Made by a program: the position numbers and the translations under genes. DNA of 64,000 nucleotides from Phymatolithon calcareum (lineage: Eukaryota; Rhodophyta; Florideophyceae; Hapalidiales). Positions 33,850-44,769 of the stretch are shown here, in pieces (position 1 is the stretch's first letter; every line of letters begins with the position of its first letter). The DNA lies in assembly GCA_977006965.1 (NCBI GenBank), contig OZ345376.1, positions 744,001-808,000 on the forward strand, given 5' to 3'. The notes below the pieces were generated by a model, which saw only the letters and a list, made by a program, of their open reading frames with translations, was not told the DNA's origin and ran no database searches.

Positions 33850-34190
33850 ACAGACTCTTCAAAGAGGACAGCGCCTGGACCAAGCGAGCACTCGACGAGC
33901 TCCTAACCATGTTTCAGGCTGTGGACAAGTAAGGACTGCCCGCAACTTGAAATCACAGGGTGCCACAGGACAGGGGAGTAATTTTCCCCCTCGAGGTCCC
34001 AAAGGAGACCAGAGGTGGGTTTTTGTAGTCCACTGAATCGTGTTACACCAACCCAAAAAGAAAAGAAACTCTTCCACAGACAGAATCTAGTGAAAACCTC
34101 TTGGCCCTAGGAAAGTTGCCCTTAGCGGCAGCAGATGCGTTGGCAACTTTTAAAAAAAAGCCACCTTTCTTCTTCTTATTTTATCGCATG
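33850..34190 (+). repeat. Insertion in the LINE with EKALD-like tail, copy 4
   Basis: The reverse-transcriptase reading stops making sense after about 33845 and resumes at about 34190. The segment opens with TKRALDELLTMFQAVDK and stop (to 33932), which is similar to the other EKALD tails. About 250 bp without recognisable coding follows. No target duplication was found. Confidence 0.3.
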
Positions 34191-35611
34191 CAAGGAAAAT
34201 CATCGAGAGTGCACTTGGTAAAATCCTGAGAAAATACTACAGTTTCAATGAGATCCAAACTGGCTTCAGGAAGGGCTCTGGATTCTCGGATGCCGTATTG
34301 CACACCATTGCGGCAATGAAAAGTGGTCACAGGAACCTTGCCGTTCTCGATCTATGGAAGGCGTTTGACACCATTCCAAGGCTTGTTCTCAAGGCATGTT
34401 CTATCTAGACGCCTCACGAAGAGGCTTCCGGAAATACTGGTCTCTTAGATTATGCACTTTCTCCAACCTAGCATGGTCCACACTCCTGTGGACGACCGAA
34501 ACAACCGGTTTGTAATCAACAAAGGGGTCCCACAAGGATTACCACAATCACCGGCGCTTCATGGACGTTCTTGCTGAGAGCTTGTCAAGAATTCTGTTTC
34601 ATTATTCAAAAAGCCCGGCCACGTTTCTCGCGGATGACGTCATACTTCGCGCTTTTTCCTTAAAAGGGCTTCAATTGCTCGTGGACATCGCCTCAGACTG
34701 GGCCGCCTCTTCCGAGATGGTTCGGGAAGAGTTGCGTCATAACTCTAAATGGTGCAAACGAAGCTTCAAATCGTTCTGGCAAGAAAAGGAATCGAGAATG
34801 TGTCTGAAACTTGGGCATATCCATATCTTTGAACGGCGTAACAGAAACTTCTATGATTTCCAGAATAGATGCTGCACAGAATCGATTGCTGCTTCTCGGA
34901 AACATCGGACTCCACGGAAAAAGGTTCACACCCTCGACATGCTTAATACTATATAATGCGCTCGTTCGGCCAATGACGGAGTATCTTCTCCCGTTCGGAG
35001 AACTGTCGAGTAACATCCTGCGCGCTCAAGACGCTCTAGAGAGCAACCTCTTCTCAAGAATGCTCGGCACTTGGTGCAAGAATATGCTAGCCCACTTTCG
35101 TGGAATATGCCGCTTGGAATCCTTTCAACTACGCCAAGCGCATTTGAGCTCCAAGTTCATAACAGCACAGAAATTTGGAAGAAAACAGGAGCTTGAGCTT
35201 CCCAAGGCGACAACACGACTGGCAATATTGAACGTGACAAACGATGAGCTTCACTAAGCTCTTCTCTATACCTCTACAGAGATATTTGCGCGCAACCTAG
35301 AAGCCACGACAAATGTAAACAGAAGAACGCAGAAGAAAGCAAAAAGAGAATGGGATGCCTGCCTTCCTCCTAAAGCCGATGGTCGGGAGAGCCGGCGCCC
35401 TCCTCAGCCCATCAAGAACGAGATGATCGCACGGGTTCCGCTTTCACGTAGTGCGGCTGGACTCCGAGGTGCAAGTCACCTGCGAGACAAAATGGAATCC
35501 AACCCAAAACTTTGTTCAAATTTGGATACCCTACGGGTATCTCATACCTGCCCAATCGGGCAAACACCCGCCCTCTCTGCTGTTTTCCGAAAACGGACAC
35601 ACTGGTCAAGG

Positions 35612-35656
35612 CTCATCCTCCTCCGATCGGGCGACGTCGAGACCAACCCAGGTCCG
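35612..35656 (+). other. 2A-like ribosome-skipping motif
   Basis: LILLRSGDVETNPGP precedes LRLLQLNCRS, the start of the endonuclease. DVExNPGP is the canonical 2A core, known from picornaviruses and from several non-LTR retrotransposon families. About 77 residues of the frame precede the skip point (proline at 35654-35656). Confidence 0.8.
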
Positions 35657-37355
35657 CTACGACTGTTGCAACTCAACTGTCGGTCGGTGCGCAAAGTAGG
35701 ACGCGCTGCTCAACTTTCCAAACTCGCGCACGACACGAAGGCGGACATTCTGCTGTTTTCCGAGACGTGGCTTCGACCGAAGGACTCCCTCCACGTATCA
35801 CGGGCTTCGGACTCGTCAACCGTGTTGACAGAGATGATGACACGCTATTAGGTGGTGGCGTCATGACTTACGCACGACTTGGGCTCCCCGTGACATGCCG
35901 AGGTACGAAATGAGGCGAAAAGGCGGAAGTAGCCGAGTTTGATGTTCATCTCGGTAAATCTAGAAGGTCTATTCCGGTATCGCACTTCTACATTTCCCCG
36001 GTTGCAGTTTCCTGCTTCAACTGGAAATAAATGATGCGTCAGGATTCGATGCTGTTCGGAGACTGTAACATTCACGGTTCTTGGGACATTGAAAATTATG
36101 ACCCGAGCAAAGCGAAAGGTTTGGAGGAGTACCTAGAATCTACTGGACGGATAGTGCTCAATGATGAATCACCGACTCTCATCTCCCCCAGCGGCTCCTC
36201 ATTCGTCGACATTGCAGCGTGCCCTGGAGCGTACATGATTGAATGTCAGTGGGAAGTTCGTCGACCCACGTTCAGTGACAACCGACACATCCTGGTTACT
36301 ATTGACCCTTTGCATCAAGCTCGAAAGCGTTTTGGTCGGGCTCGGTGGTCCTTAAAACTCGCAGACTGGGAACAGTTTTCTTCTAAGGTCGATGAAAATC
36401 TTGGTCAGTGGCTTGAAAACCAGAGCACAATTGATGAGAAAAACCGGCGCCTCGAAGCATGCCGTACCGCGCGAAAATCTTCGTAGAAAAATCTGCTCGA
36501 CCGACGCGTGCGCGACAGCTGTCGAAGAGCAAAGGAAAGCGGTCGAGGCTTATGAGCGCGATCCATCTTCGGAGTCTCTCGCAGTACTTGCAGAAGTAAG
36601 AGCTATCACAGACATTGTCATCGCGAGTGCTGGCGGGACCTGTCTTCAACGGTCAAGGCGGACAGCAAGGGATGGAAACTTCTGGCTGCAATCGAGGGCA
36701 AACGCCGCGCGAGAGCAACCATTGTGAAGGATTGCCGTAAATCTGACCAAAGCATTGCCGACGATGTCGTTAAGGGATACTTCGCCAAAACCCGCAACAA
36801 AGTCAAGGCCCAAGACTTGAAGAGGCAATGGCAGTATATGCATGCTTCAGTAAAAGCGAGGAAAGAATTGGAAAGAGACCCTGAATTTTCTATTCGCGAA
36901 CTCGCTGCAGCAATAAGTGCAATGCCAATACGTACTACAACTGGCCCGGATGCAGTAGAGGTGGAATTCATTCGCAGCCTTTCTCCAATGTCTAAAGGTC
37001 GTCTCTTAGGCCTAGTGAACGGAACCTGACGCGAGGGTACTGTACCGACTGCATGGAGAGTGCTGCTGCTCATCGGCATACCCAAACCGAATGATACAAA
37101 TGCCCTTCGTCCTATTTCACTGTTATCAATTGTCAACCGTTTTGCTGAGCGCCTTAGCGTTTAACGGAATGGGTGGAATCGAAACTTCCATCAACACAAG
37201 CAGGATTCAGACGGTATCGCAAAACCCGCGAGCATATAGCCGCTATGGCGCAGCGTACGGCAGACGCATTCTCCCGTCGGCGTAAAAGCGCAACCCTGTT
37301 CGTGGATTTCAGCGCTGCATACGATCGTGCCGTGATTCCAGCGCCGCTTGTATAA

Positions 37356-37856
37356 ATGGTGGACCTTAATTGCCCTTCAAATATGCTCTGCTGGATACAT
37401 TCGTACTTGACGGATCGCCGAGCCCGGGGTCGAGACATCAACACCGTCGGTCGATCGCGTGTGCTTGGATGCGGTCTACCCCAAGGGAGCTCGTTGTCGC
37501 CAAATCTTTGGAACTTATACATATTGGACTTAGATGTACGTCTTGACGACCTTGTTCAATTTAGTTTCGCAGACGATACCAGCTTCCATGCGACCGGCAG
37601 CACTTGGGATGACGTCATGTCAAAGCTCAATGAGGCTGCCGAGATACTCTCCGGTTTATGCAGACGTCTGCTAATCAAGGTGAACGCTCGGAAATGCAAG
37701 GTGCTAGGATTTGCTGCAAGCGGACGTTCACCGCAGGAAATTATTGACGGTGAAGTCAATATCGATGGCGAGGCAATAGACGCAGTTGCGGCATACAAGT
37801 TCTTCGGAATTCATTTCGACCAACGACTGAGCTTCAAATGGTATTGCCGGGAGTGA
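37356..37856 (+). pseudogene. LINE reverse-transcriptase core fragment
   Basis: 166-codon open part of the element above. It holds motif B (GLPQGSSLSPNLWNL) and motif C with the catalytic pair FADD at residues 71-74, followed by thumb sequence (YKFFGIHFDQRLSF). Motif A (FVDFSAAYD) lies just upstream in another phase. The frame ends at a stop caused by a single-base shift near 37840; the next frame continues the same protein. Confidence 0.7.
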
Positions 37857-39301
37857 GCCAGAAACTCAGGTCCAAGACCCGTCTCATCCGAGCTCTCGGC
37901 GGAACATCTTGGGGCGCGGAATCATCAACGATGGAAGCTTTCCGTAAGAGCTACTGCGAGCCAACTGCGCTATATGGTGCATCAGCTTTCGCTGTGCACG
38001 GCTTCGACGTCTACATCAAGCAAGTGGATGTCGTTCGAAACGAAGCGGCTCGAGCGGCTAGCGGATGTTTGAAAGCTACGACAATTGACAAGCTCCGGTC
38101 ACTGACTGCGATGCGTAGCCTGCGAGATGTTGGAGAGAGGCAAGCTACTTTTGTCATGGACAAAGCACTTCGACTTCTACCGGACACTCCTGTGGCTCGC
38201 ACAAACCAGACAAATATGTTGAACTCTGGACGCAACGTAGGGTCGTGGAAGGACTCGAGCACCTACCATCTGGCGGAGAAAGGGATCCTTGCGCTCCCCC
38301 GCAATGGGATCCAACCACCAATTCAGAAAGACAGCTCAAGTAACAGGTTTTCAACCTTCACGATTCCTGTTTCGGCGAAGGATGATTCAGAGGAGAAGCG
38401 TACCGCGACAGAATCTTTTCTTCTGAAGCGAAAGGCAGAAAAACCAGCCGATATAGAAATATGGAAGGACGAAAGTGTCGGAAAAGTACCACATGAATTT
38501 GCCTGCAACCTAAATCATGGAGATCGAGTCTCCGTGAAATGGGATGAAGGTTGGTATACTGCGACGTTGAGCAAATTCAATACCTCTCAATACCAGAACC
38601 ACGAAGCAGCAAAACGTTTTGAGTCTCGACACGGCAGGCTCCCGGACATTCTCTTGGCCTACGACGACGGAGACGAGCATGCATACTCCACAACGCCGAA
38701 CGCCTCGAAACAACGCGTTACCGTGTGCGACGAAGACGGTGGCACACTCGACATGTTTCGTACAATCCCATTCCAGGTCGGCGGAGCTGGGATTATTATT
38801 TTGCGCGGCGAAGAAACTGTTATGGAAGAAGCGCTAGCCGTTGGGGCTGTCAGATATTCATTTGACGAGGAGGCATTTGCCGCCGTACAGGCCTTCGAAG
38901 CAACGTTAACGCTACAACTTTCCGGCGGCAGCACTATCAGATGGTTCACTGACAGCCTTAGCTGCATAGACGCGCTCAACGGACAACCGCGGATGTTTGG
39001 TGACATGGCCCGGAATCTATGGAACCTTATGGAACGGTTATTTTCACGTGAGATTCAGATAGAGTGTGTTTGGATACCGAGTCACTGCGGCGTCGCGAAG
39101 AATCAGGCTACTGATGAACTCATGCGACTGGGAATTTCGGAATCGAGTCTGGCGTTGCACCAAGCGATACCTCTCACTTTGGAAGCGGAACAATCCATCA
39201 TCAAGCCGCCCTGTAGAAGCAAACCAGTGACCCTTCCTACGCTTCCGAAAGATCTGCACATCTCGCAGAGACGTGCAGAGGTGGTACTCACCAGCTCATA
39301 G
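37838..39301 (+). pseudogene. LINE C-terminal half: thumb, Tudor-like segment, RNase H
   Basis: 487 codons. Residues 1-150 continue the reverse-transcriptase thumb (SKTRLIRALGG, YGASAFAVHG). Residues about 226-285 hold HGDRVSVKWDEGWYTATLSKF and then LLAYDDGDEHAYS, a pattern like Tudor/agenet-type beta-barrels (G-D-R-V-x-V...W-Y-x-A...Y-D-D-G-D). Residues about 330-440 are RNase H-like: FDEEAFAAVQAFEATL, FTDSLSCIDAL (Asp at 372) and VWIPSHCGVAKNQATDELM (from about 411). The frame ends by a shift near 39285; the zinc motif follows in the next frame. The Tudor-like call is by pattern only. Confidence 0.6.
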
Positions 39302-39669
39302 TGAACTGCAGCCCTATTATGGCAAGCTTTCACCATGGACACAGCGAGAATGAACCGCTTCTCTACGACCCAGTATGCAAGATGTGCCCGTATGGCGTTA
39401 AGGAGACAGTGGAGCACCTCATCCCACACTGTTCTGGGAGGACTGCCTCTCGACGAAAATTCATCGGAAGAGTGCGAGACAAAACGGTAGAAAATCTGTG
39501 CAGGGAGAGACCCCTAGAGATACTCCAATATTTGAAGAATGAGAACTTACTCTAGTGTCTATTATCCCGGTTATTTGGATTAATTAATCCTCATGATATA
39601 GTAGGTGGAGGGGTACTGGCAAGTACTAAAAACCCCAGTTTTTCACAGAAGAGGTCCCTTCATGTTGCT

Positions 39670-40521
39670 TTACGAGTGTGTAGAATGCAAGTGAGATGTG
39701 AAGCATATCCTTCCTTTGGACGAGTCGCATATGAAGACCTCTTTTGAGCACTCTTCTCGACACTGAGAGCACACTCGCATCGTCCTCTTGCCGCACATAA
39801 CACAATACTTCTGCGCCCGCGCCGACGTCTCCGTACCGTCGCGAGTCCTTTTCCTTTTCTTCGACGGCGTTGCGTGCGGGCCGAGGCCTGACGTCGGGGT
39901 CAACACAACCGCTTCTTCAGTAACTGACATGCGATCGCGTAGCCTGACCGCCTCGTAGCTGTTGTCCACCAGATCCAGGGCTAGCTGTTCATAGAATTCG
40001 TTCTGTATCATCGTTTGCAGCGGCCGTCTCGAGCCCGCGTGTAGCAACCATGCGTCGACAATGACCATATCCAGAAGAGAAAAGCCTACCCTCGCAGACC
40101 AGTCGTGCGTCATGTATGTTCGCTCCAGCCCCAGGTCGTCCTGTCGACTGCGGTTATGCTGATCAATGCGCGCACAGGCGGAGTAATAGATCTCAGCGCA
40201 CTGAGGCTGCTCAACGGTGAGTGCAACGCGCTCTGGGCCGGTCTCAGTCTGGCGCCAGCGCAGGCGCTCGTACGGGGTTCCTGCTGCAGCACTGGACGCG
40301 GACGAAATAAAGTACGGCCGCTCGCGGTCGACCCAGACCAAGGCCATCTCCGCCACCCTGATGCACCTTTCTCGCTGACCAGCCAGAGACTCCCACCCCA
40401 CAGTGAGGAAGATGCGCACCCTCCCCTTTCCGGCCTCCGTTTCCACCCTCAGCACAGTCCCAGACACCAGATTTTCGTTATAAAGCGACCCGAAGAAGCA
40501 ATTAGACTCCACTTCTCCCAA
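39670..40521 (-). pseudogene. piggyBac-like transposase, C-terminal part
   Basis: 283 codons. The middle reads PQCAEIYYSACARIDQHNR then RQDDLGLE and FSLLDMVIVDAWLL, like the C-terminal catalytic region of DDE_Tnp_1_7 (piggyBac) proteins, where a YY...ID.HN..RQ...LE pattern precedes W and a DA block. A basic patch (SKKRKRTRD) is followed by a cysteine-rich end, CVMCGKRTMRVCSQC ... FICDSSKGRICF, matching the cross-brace finger that piggyBac transposases use to bind their ends. The N-terminal half, with the first catalytic Asp residues, is absent. A frame at 40449-40760 overlaps the 5' end in another phase and may hold a scrap of N-terminus. Confidence 0.65.
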
Positions 40522-40773
40522 GACAAGGTGTGCCTTGGCGTATACACGCGCGCCAATCTGCTGTTTTGCAAGAGTCGAAATGGTCGGGTGCAGCGTGGCC
40601 TTGAGCTTGCAAGCGTCATGGCGCCGTTGCCCTCTTTGCAGTTCAGGGCTGCCATAGGTTGATCTAGAAGGCGACTCTCGCCTTCAAACCAATCAAAAAG
40701 GCGCTGAATCGATTCCCGCTGTCCATTGGTTGTAAATACGAGCGGTTTACAGTCAAACATGGTACTGAAAAAA

Positions 40774-40806
40774 GGATTAATTAATCCGTATAGGATTAAT
40801 TAATCC
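40774..40806. repeat. Paired GGATTAATTAATCC palindromes
   Basis: Two copies spaced by CGTATA-type sequence (40774-40787 and 40793-40806). The same 14-mer occurs at the other end of the element (39577-39590). Each contains TTAA, the piggyBac target. They may be subterminal transposase-binding repeats or traces of repeated insertion. Confidence 0.8.
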
Positions 40807-40834
40807 TTATGGGATAATAGACACTAGGGTTAGT

Positions 40835-41230
40835 TCTGGCGTTAATTAACCCATTCTGCATTAAAGAAAGAAAGAACGAGATACCACCATTTCTCACCCT
40901 CAAAAAAGGGATGGACAGGCTCTTTGCACGCACTGGGAATTTCACCGCTTCCCAAACTCCCGGCAAGAGCAAGCTTGAAACGAAGATTCCGAGCAAGATG
41001 AAGCACTCAAGGATGCCCAAACAACGAATTTCCGATATTCAAAAAGAAATAGCAGTTGACTGTCCAAAGAAAATGTCCGAAATCAACTACATAAAGAAGA
41101 ACGTAAGCGAAGGATTGTACCGCAAAGAAAGGTTTCTCCGGTGCAATGATAATTGACAAAGGAAGCTTCAGTTAAACAGAAATCCAAATCCATATCCTTC
41201 TTTGAAGAACAAGTTCCGCAACGTTTTCGC
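40835..41230 (+). repeat. Dispersed repeat with 81-codon frame
   Basis: The frame 40911-41156 (MDRLFARTGNFTASQTPGKS ... RCNDN, lysine-rich) has no recognised domain. Its second half and the 3' flank recur at 13405-13530 (opposite strand) and 15636-15665, so this is a mobile or duplicated sequence. It lies between the piggyBac-like element and the next LINE. Confidence 0.45.
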
Positions 41231-41269
41231 TGAAAATCCTTGCTTAAGGAAGGTCAGTGCCGTCTCGAC

Positions 41270-42534
41270 ATGGTCGTAATGTAACATTGACTATTTATCC
41301 CGACTAACCCATTGCAGTTCCTCCACGTCTCTTTCCTCCATTGGAACAGCCAGAAGACTTCCTTTTTTCGATATGACTCGTTCCAGCATTCTGAGAACTA
41401 GAACTGGTGTCCTGTTTTCGACATTGTGTGTTCGCCAAAGAAGGAGAAGTTTGACATGGCGATTTTTCGCTATTGGACCGAATACTAGTGCGAAAAATGC
41501 CTTCTCAACTTCTGAAATTGCGGACTGGACTTTCGGCGTCCATCGAATCAGGTGCATGGCGTACTCCCATCTTGGTAGTATAACGCTTTATATGTCTCCA
41601 CTGGTTTCAAGGGGCTGAGCGCTCGCAACGAGACACCTTGAAATTTCAGTTGATAGAATGCAATTTTGGCCTGTTGGATGAGCTCGAGTATTTTTATGTC
41701 GGTAACTCCCTCATTACTGAGTGAGATGCCAAGGTATGAGACTTCTTTCACCTTTTCCAGCATTTTTCCTGCAAGCTTGAAAAAGGAAGATCTCGTGTCC
41801 GCCGAGAGAAGAACTTTGATCATCCCAGCTTTCGTGTTCCAAAACATCTGTCTGTCCCGTACCAATTTCGATGAAATATTTAACAGTGTCTGTACTCCCG
41901 CTGGGGTCGTTGCTGTTAGGAGCACGTCGTACGCAAAGAGGACTGCCGCTGCATCTGCGGCTTCCCTTGGCACTTGGCTTATGCTCTCCGCGAACTCGTC
42001 TTGTGGCACTCCTCTGTTAATTAGAAACCACTTCTGCTGTGAGTCCCCAACCGTGGATACCTAAGAAGGCATCAAGAATGCCTCGATCATCGCGCATAAA
42101 TCTTGCGGAAGAAGCCCTCTCATTCGCTCTTGTAGGTATTGTATTGGCACTGTGTCGTACGCTGCCTTCAGGTCCAATACATCGAAGCATCGTTGCTCAC
42201 GTTTTTGCAGTTCCAGTGCCCTCAAGATTGCCAGCTCCGTACTCGTCCCTTTCTGAAATACTAGCTGGATGTTGGGGTTCTTGTATCTTTGCCGGAGAAT
42301 AATATCAATTGCCTACTCAACATCTTCTCGGACCTGACTCAGTAAGGATATAGGACAGAAATGGTTTGGACCGTCATGGCCTCGTTTCTTCAGCGGGACC
42401 GAAAGAGCTTTCATGAAAGATACCGGAAGTGTTCCACATCTGCTGCAGACTCTCTTCAGATCAAAGACTAGGTCTGTATATTCCTCCAGGTCCGCTTTCA
42501 GCATTTCGGTCTTCACTCTGTCCAGCCCTGGGAC
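41270..42534 (-). pseudogene. LINE pseudogene, reverse transcriptase
   Basis: Minus strand, in order: PGLDRVKTEMLKADLEEY (finger region, cut at 42534 by the LTR of copia A), VPLKKRGHDGPNHFCPISLLS, LDLKAAYDTVP (motif A, about 42170), NRGVPQ (motif B, about 42020), LFAYDVLLTA (motif C, about 41940), YLGISLSNEGVTD, and thumb remnants to 41291. Motif C reads FAYD where relatives have FADD, so a catalytic Asp is lost. It is related to family L at 27.7-29.3 kb. Several frameshifts. Confidence 0.65.
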
Positions 42535-42978
42535 TGTTGAAGAAGGTTAGGCAAGTGATGAGGAGAAAGAAAAAGTTTGGTTGATGTGAAATGGTTGCGT
42601 AGAAGCTGAGATAGGTGAGAATGAGTTCCTTGGTTTATTGACTTGGCGGACCTCAGGTCAAGAGTATATAGACCTGAGAACTCAATCAACTTGATCAAAA
42701 AACCTAATTGACGACGGAGACACTCTAACCCTAAACAAATTAGTCATAATATCATATGACACGTGTAACACGAAAAAATGAAGAATCATTTACTGAGTGA
42801 AGGGAGTATGATTATTATACTCTTATTATACTTTGACACGTGTCACTGCCAATCTTCTTGATTCAAATTTCTGAGACACTTTGACTTTCGACTTGACACG
42901 TGTACACGTGTAACGAGATCATACCTTGATATTGAAGTGTGTTAGCGACGAGAGCTCCAAGCAGTCACACTTCCAACA
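42535..42978 (-). repeat. Copia A 3' LTR
   Basis: 444 bp, TGTTG...CAACA ends. TATATA near 42665 and AATAAA (minus) near 42639 give likely U3/R landmarks. Several CACGTG-centred ACACGTGT words lie in U3. By eye it is about 95 percent like the 5' LTR. Confidence 0.9.
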
Positions 42979-42999
42979 CTCCCCCTTGATCGAGGGACA

Positions 43000-44769
43000 C
43001 TACGCCATTTGCTTGCATACTCCCATCTCTTCAGCGAACTTGGCTGTCTTGATTCCATCGAGTGGCTTGGTTAATGCATCAGCAACCATGGACTCAGTAT
43101 TGCAGTACTTAATCGAGATCTTTCCTGTTGCAACAAATTCACGAACGTAGTGACATTGGATGTCAATATGCTTGTTGCGTTGAGTGTTGGCAGCGATCCT
43201 CCCGGTTGCGATTGCACTCTGACTGTCGGTATACAAAGTCATGAGAGTGGGCTTCTGGAGACCTTGGATATCTGCGATAAGTCTTGACAGCCAAACAGCT
43301 TCCTTGGCGGCGGCACAGGAAGCGATGTACTCCGCTTCACATGTTGACGTGGCGACGATAGTTCGTTTCTTCGAACGCCAGCTTATGGCTCCCCCTGCAA
43401 GAAGGAACACATAGCCACTTGTTGATCGCCTTGTCTCACGACATCCTGGCCAATCCGCGTCTGTGTACCCGATTGGCACCAAGCTCCCACTTGCACCGAA
43501 CAGAATCCCATTGTCTCGAGTACCTGCAATGTACCGAAGAACGCGCTTAACACCCATCCAGTGACGCTTTAAGGGTTTCTCGCAAAACAAAGAAAGGCTG
43601 CCAACCGAGTCCGAGATGTCTGGGCGAGTGCCGACCATCAAGAACATCAGGCTTCCGATAGCTGGACGATACGGAACTTCGTCTCCAAGGGACTCGGTGA
43701 TATCCACTTCCTCGATTGCGGTGTTCTTGTTGCTTGACTCCATTGGGGTAGGTGCCGGTTTCGAGTTCTCCATGCCGAAGCGTTCCAACACCGACTGAGC
43801 GTAGACCGACTGCGAAAGATGAAGGGTCCGAAGAGTACGGTCCCGGCGAATCTCAAGCCCAAGGCATACACTTGCTTCATCAAGGTCCTTCATCTCGAAC
43901 CGCTTGTTCAGCTCCCCCTTGATCCACGAGATGGCAGAGGTGTCGTCTACAGCAATCAGGAAGTCATCCACATACAGGGCGATGATCATGATGCTGTTTG
44001 ACTTGTGCCGGACGTACAGACAAGGATCGTTGGGACTGCTTGAGAAGCCGAGCTCGTCGATGAGGAACTTGTCGATCTTGGCATGCCATTGCTGCGGAGC
44101 TCGCTTCAGGCAGTATAGTGCCTTCAAGAGCTTGCAAACAAGGTTGGGACGCTTGGCATCTCGACATCCGGCCGGAACTTCCATGTAGATATCTTCGTCA
44201 AGGTCACCATGCAGGAATGCTGTCACAACATCCATTTGGTGGAGTTCCAGATCATGGACAGCAACTGTTGCAAGTAGGATACGAATCGAGATGAATTTCA
44301 CGACTGGGACATACGTTTCACCGTAGTCCACCCCATGCACCTGTCGGAACCCTTTTGCCACAATTCGGACTTTTGGGCCTGTATCTTTGACCTTGAAGAC
44401 ATACTTGCACGGTAGCACGTTCATGTCGGAGTTGCGCCGAACCAGTTTCCAGGTATTGTTATGGACGAGTGAAGAATGTTCTTTCTCAATGGCCTTTGAC
44501 CAGAAGTCAACATTATGATTTGAAGTGGCTTCCTTAAAGGTCTGACGTATTTGATGAGAAGACAAACAGGATTCCGATGCGAGATTGACAGATTCGAAGG
44601 CAAGCATTGCAGTGTGCGGGGGTGCTCTCCAGAAGTCAGTGGGTGGTTTTGAGACCCGAGCTGACCTGCGCAGAATGGGTTTGGCGATCATCGGTGTAGT
44701 TACTTCAGATGCCGGTGGTGTTGTTGGTTGTTCTGCATCGTCCGCCTGCAGCCCTTCTTCGTTAGTCAC
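43000..44769 (-). pseudogene. Copia A reverse transcriptase and RNase H
   Basis: 589 codons, open. It starts with the integrase-RT linker, then DFWSKAIEKEHSSL, KVRIVAKGFRQVHGVDY, MDVVTAFLHGDLDEDIYMEV (motif A region), LYVDDFLIA (motif C, YVDD), then RNase H with YTDADWPGCRETRRSTSGY, CEAEYIA and LYTDSQSAIA. The frame ends at ADALTKPLDGIKTAKF ... just before the polypurine tract. The catalytic residues look intact. It is severed from the upstream pol by frameshifts near 44770 and 45060. Confidence 0.85.

Larger units (their letters stand above)
31310..35260 (+). pseudogene. LINE pseudogene: ORF1-like, endonuclease, reverse transcriptase
   Basis: Domains in order: an ORF1-like part (31439-32098) with a basic, Pro/Ser-rich tail; an AP-type endonuclease with KFLTFNVAGAENK (about 32105), NETHLGSH, CGDFNARHKLWDE (about 32497) and CSDHLPVV (about 32720); a reverse transcriptase with KAAGADGIFSEMFQ (33618-33660), LLFYKKGE...RPIAFLSH, FRKGSG...LDLWKAFDTI (about 34265-34375), NKGVPQGLPQSP (about 34520) and FLADDVIL (about 34630); and a thumb/C-terminal part, GISISLNGVTE ... 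LYNALVRPMTEYLLPFG (34811-35257). Many stops and frameshifts. Foreign segments interrupt it at about 33480-33600 and 33850-34190, each carrying an EKALD-type tail. Confidence 0.7.
35423..39550 (+). pseudogene. LINE pseudogene: 2A-like, EN, RT, Tudor-like, RNase H, CCHC
   Basis: A single element read through several frameshifts. It has a 2A-like motif (35612-35656); endonuclease parts LRLLQLNCRSVRKVG and LFSETWL (35657-35790) and LFGDCNIHGSW ... DNRHILV (36051-36300); reverse transcriptase with TTGPDAVEVEF (about 36940), FVDFSAAYDRAV (about 37305), CGLPQGSSLSPNL (about 37470) and FSFADDTSF (about 37566); a thumb region; a Tudor-like segment; RNase H; and a terminal CX2CX8HX4C motif (C-MC...ETVEHLIPHC, about 39385-39430). 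This order resembles the I/ingi/L1Tc group, where 2A, endonuclease, reverse transcriptase and RNase H occur together. Stops, for example after ARKSS at 36484 and near 37353, show it is inactive. Its 3' end is cut by a piggyBac-like element. Confidence 0.75.
39550..40829 (-). mobile_element. piggyBac-like element, internally deleted
   Basis: Bounded by inverted repeats containing CTAGTGTCTATTATCCC (39552-39568) and its complement (40811-40827). The outermost bases are CTCTAG and CTAGGG, close to the CCCTAG...CTAGGG ends of piggyBac. TTA flanks both ends (39546-39549 CTTA, 40830-40833 TTAG), consistent with an eroded TTAA target duplication. Palindromic GGATTAATTAATCC repeats lie just inside, once on the left (39577-39590) and twice on the right (40774-40787, 40793-40806). 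At about 1.3 kb it is too short for a full transposase. It inserted at the 3' end of the LINE and supplies that frame's stop codon. Confidence 0.65.

Noticed and set aside
35612-35656. 2A motif as a sign of an integrated picorna-like virus
   Set aside because: It is followed directly by LINE endonuclease and reverse transcriptase, where 2A motifs are known.
36618-37136. 172-codon minus-strand frame within the 2A-bearing LINE
   Set aside because: Antisense of the endonuclease/reverse-transcriptase region; no recognised domain.
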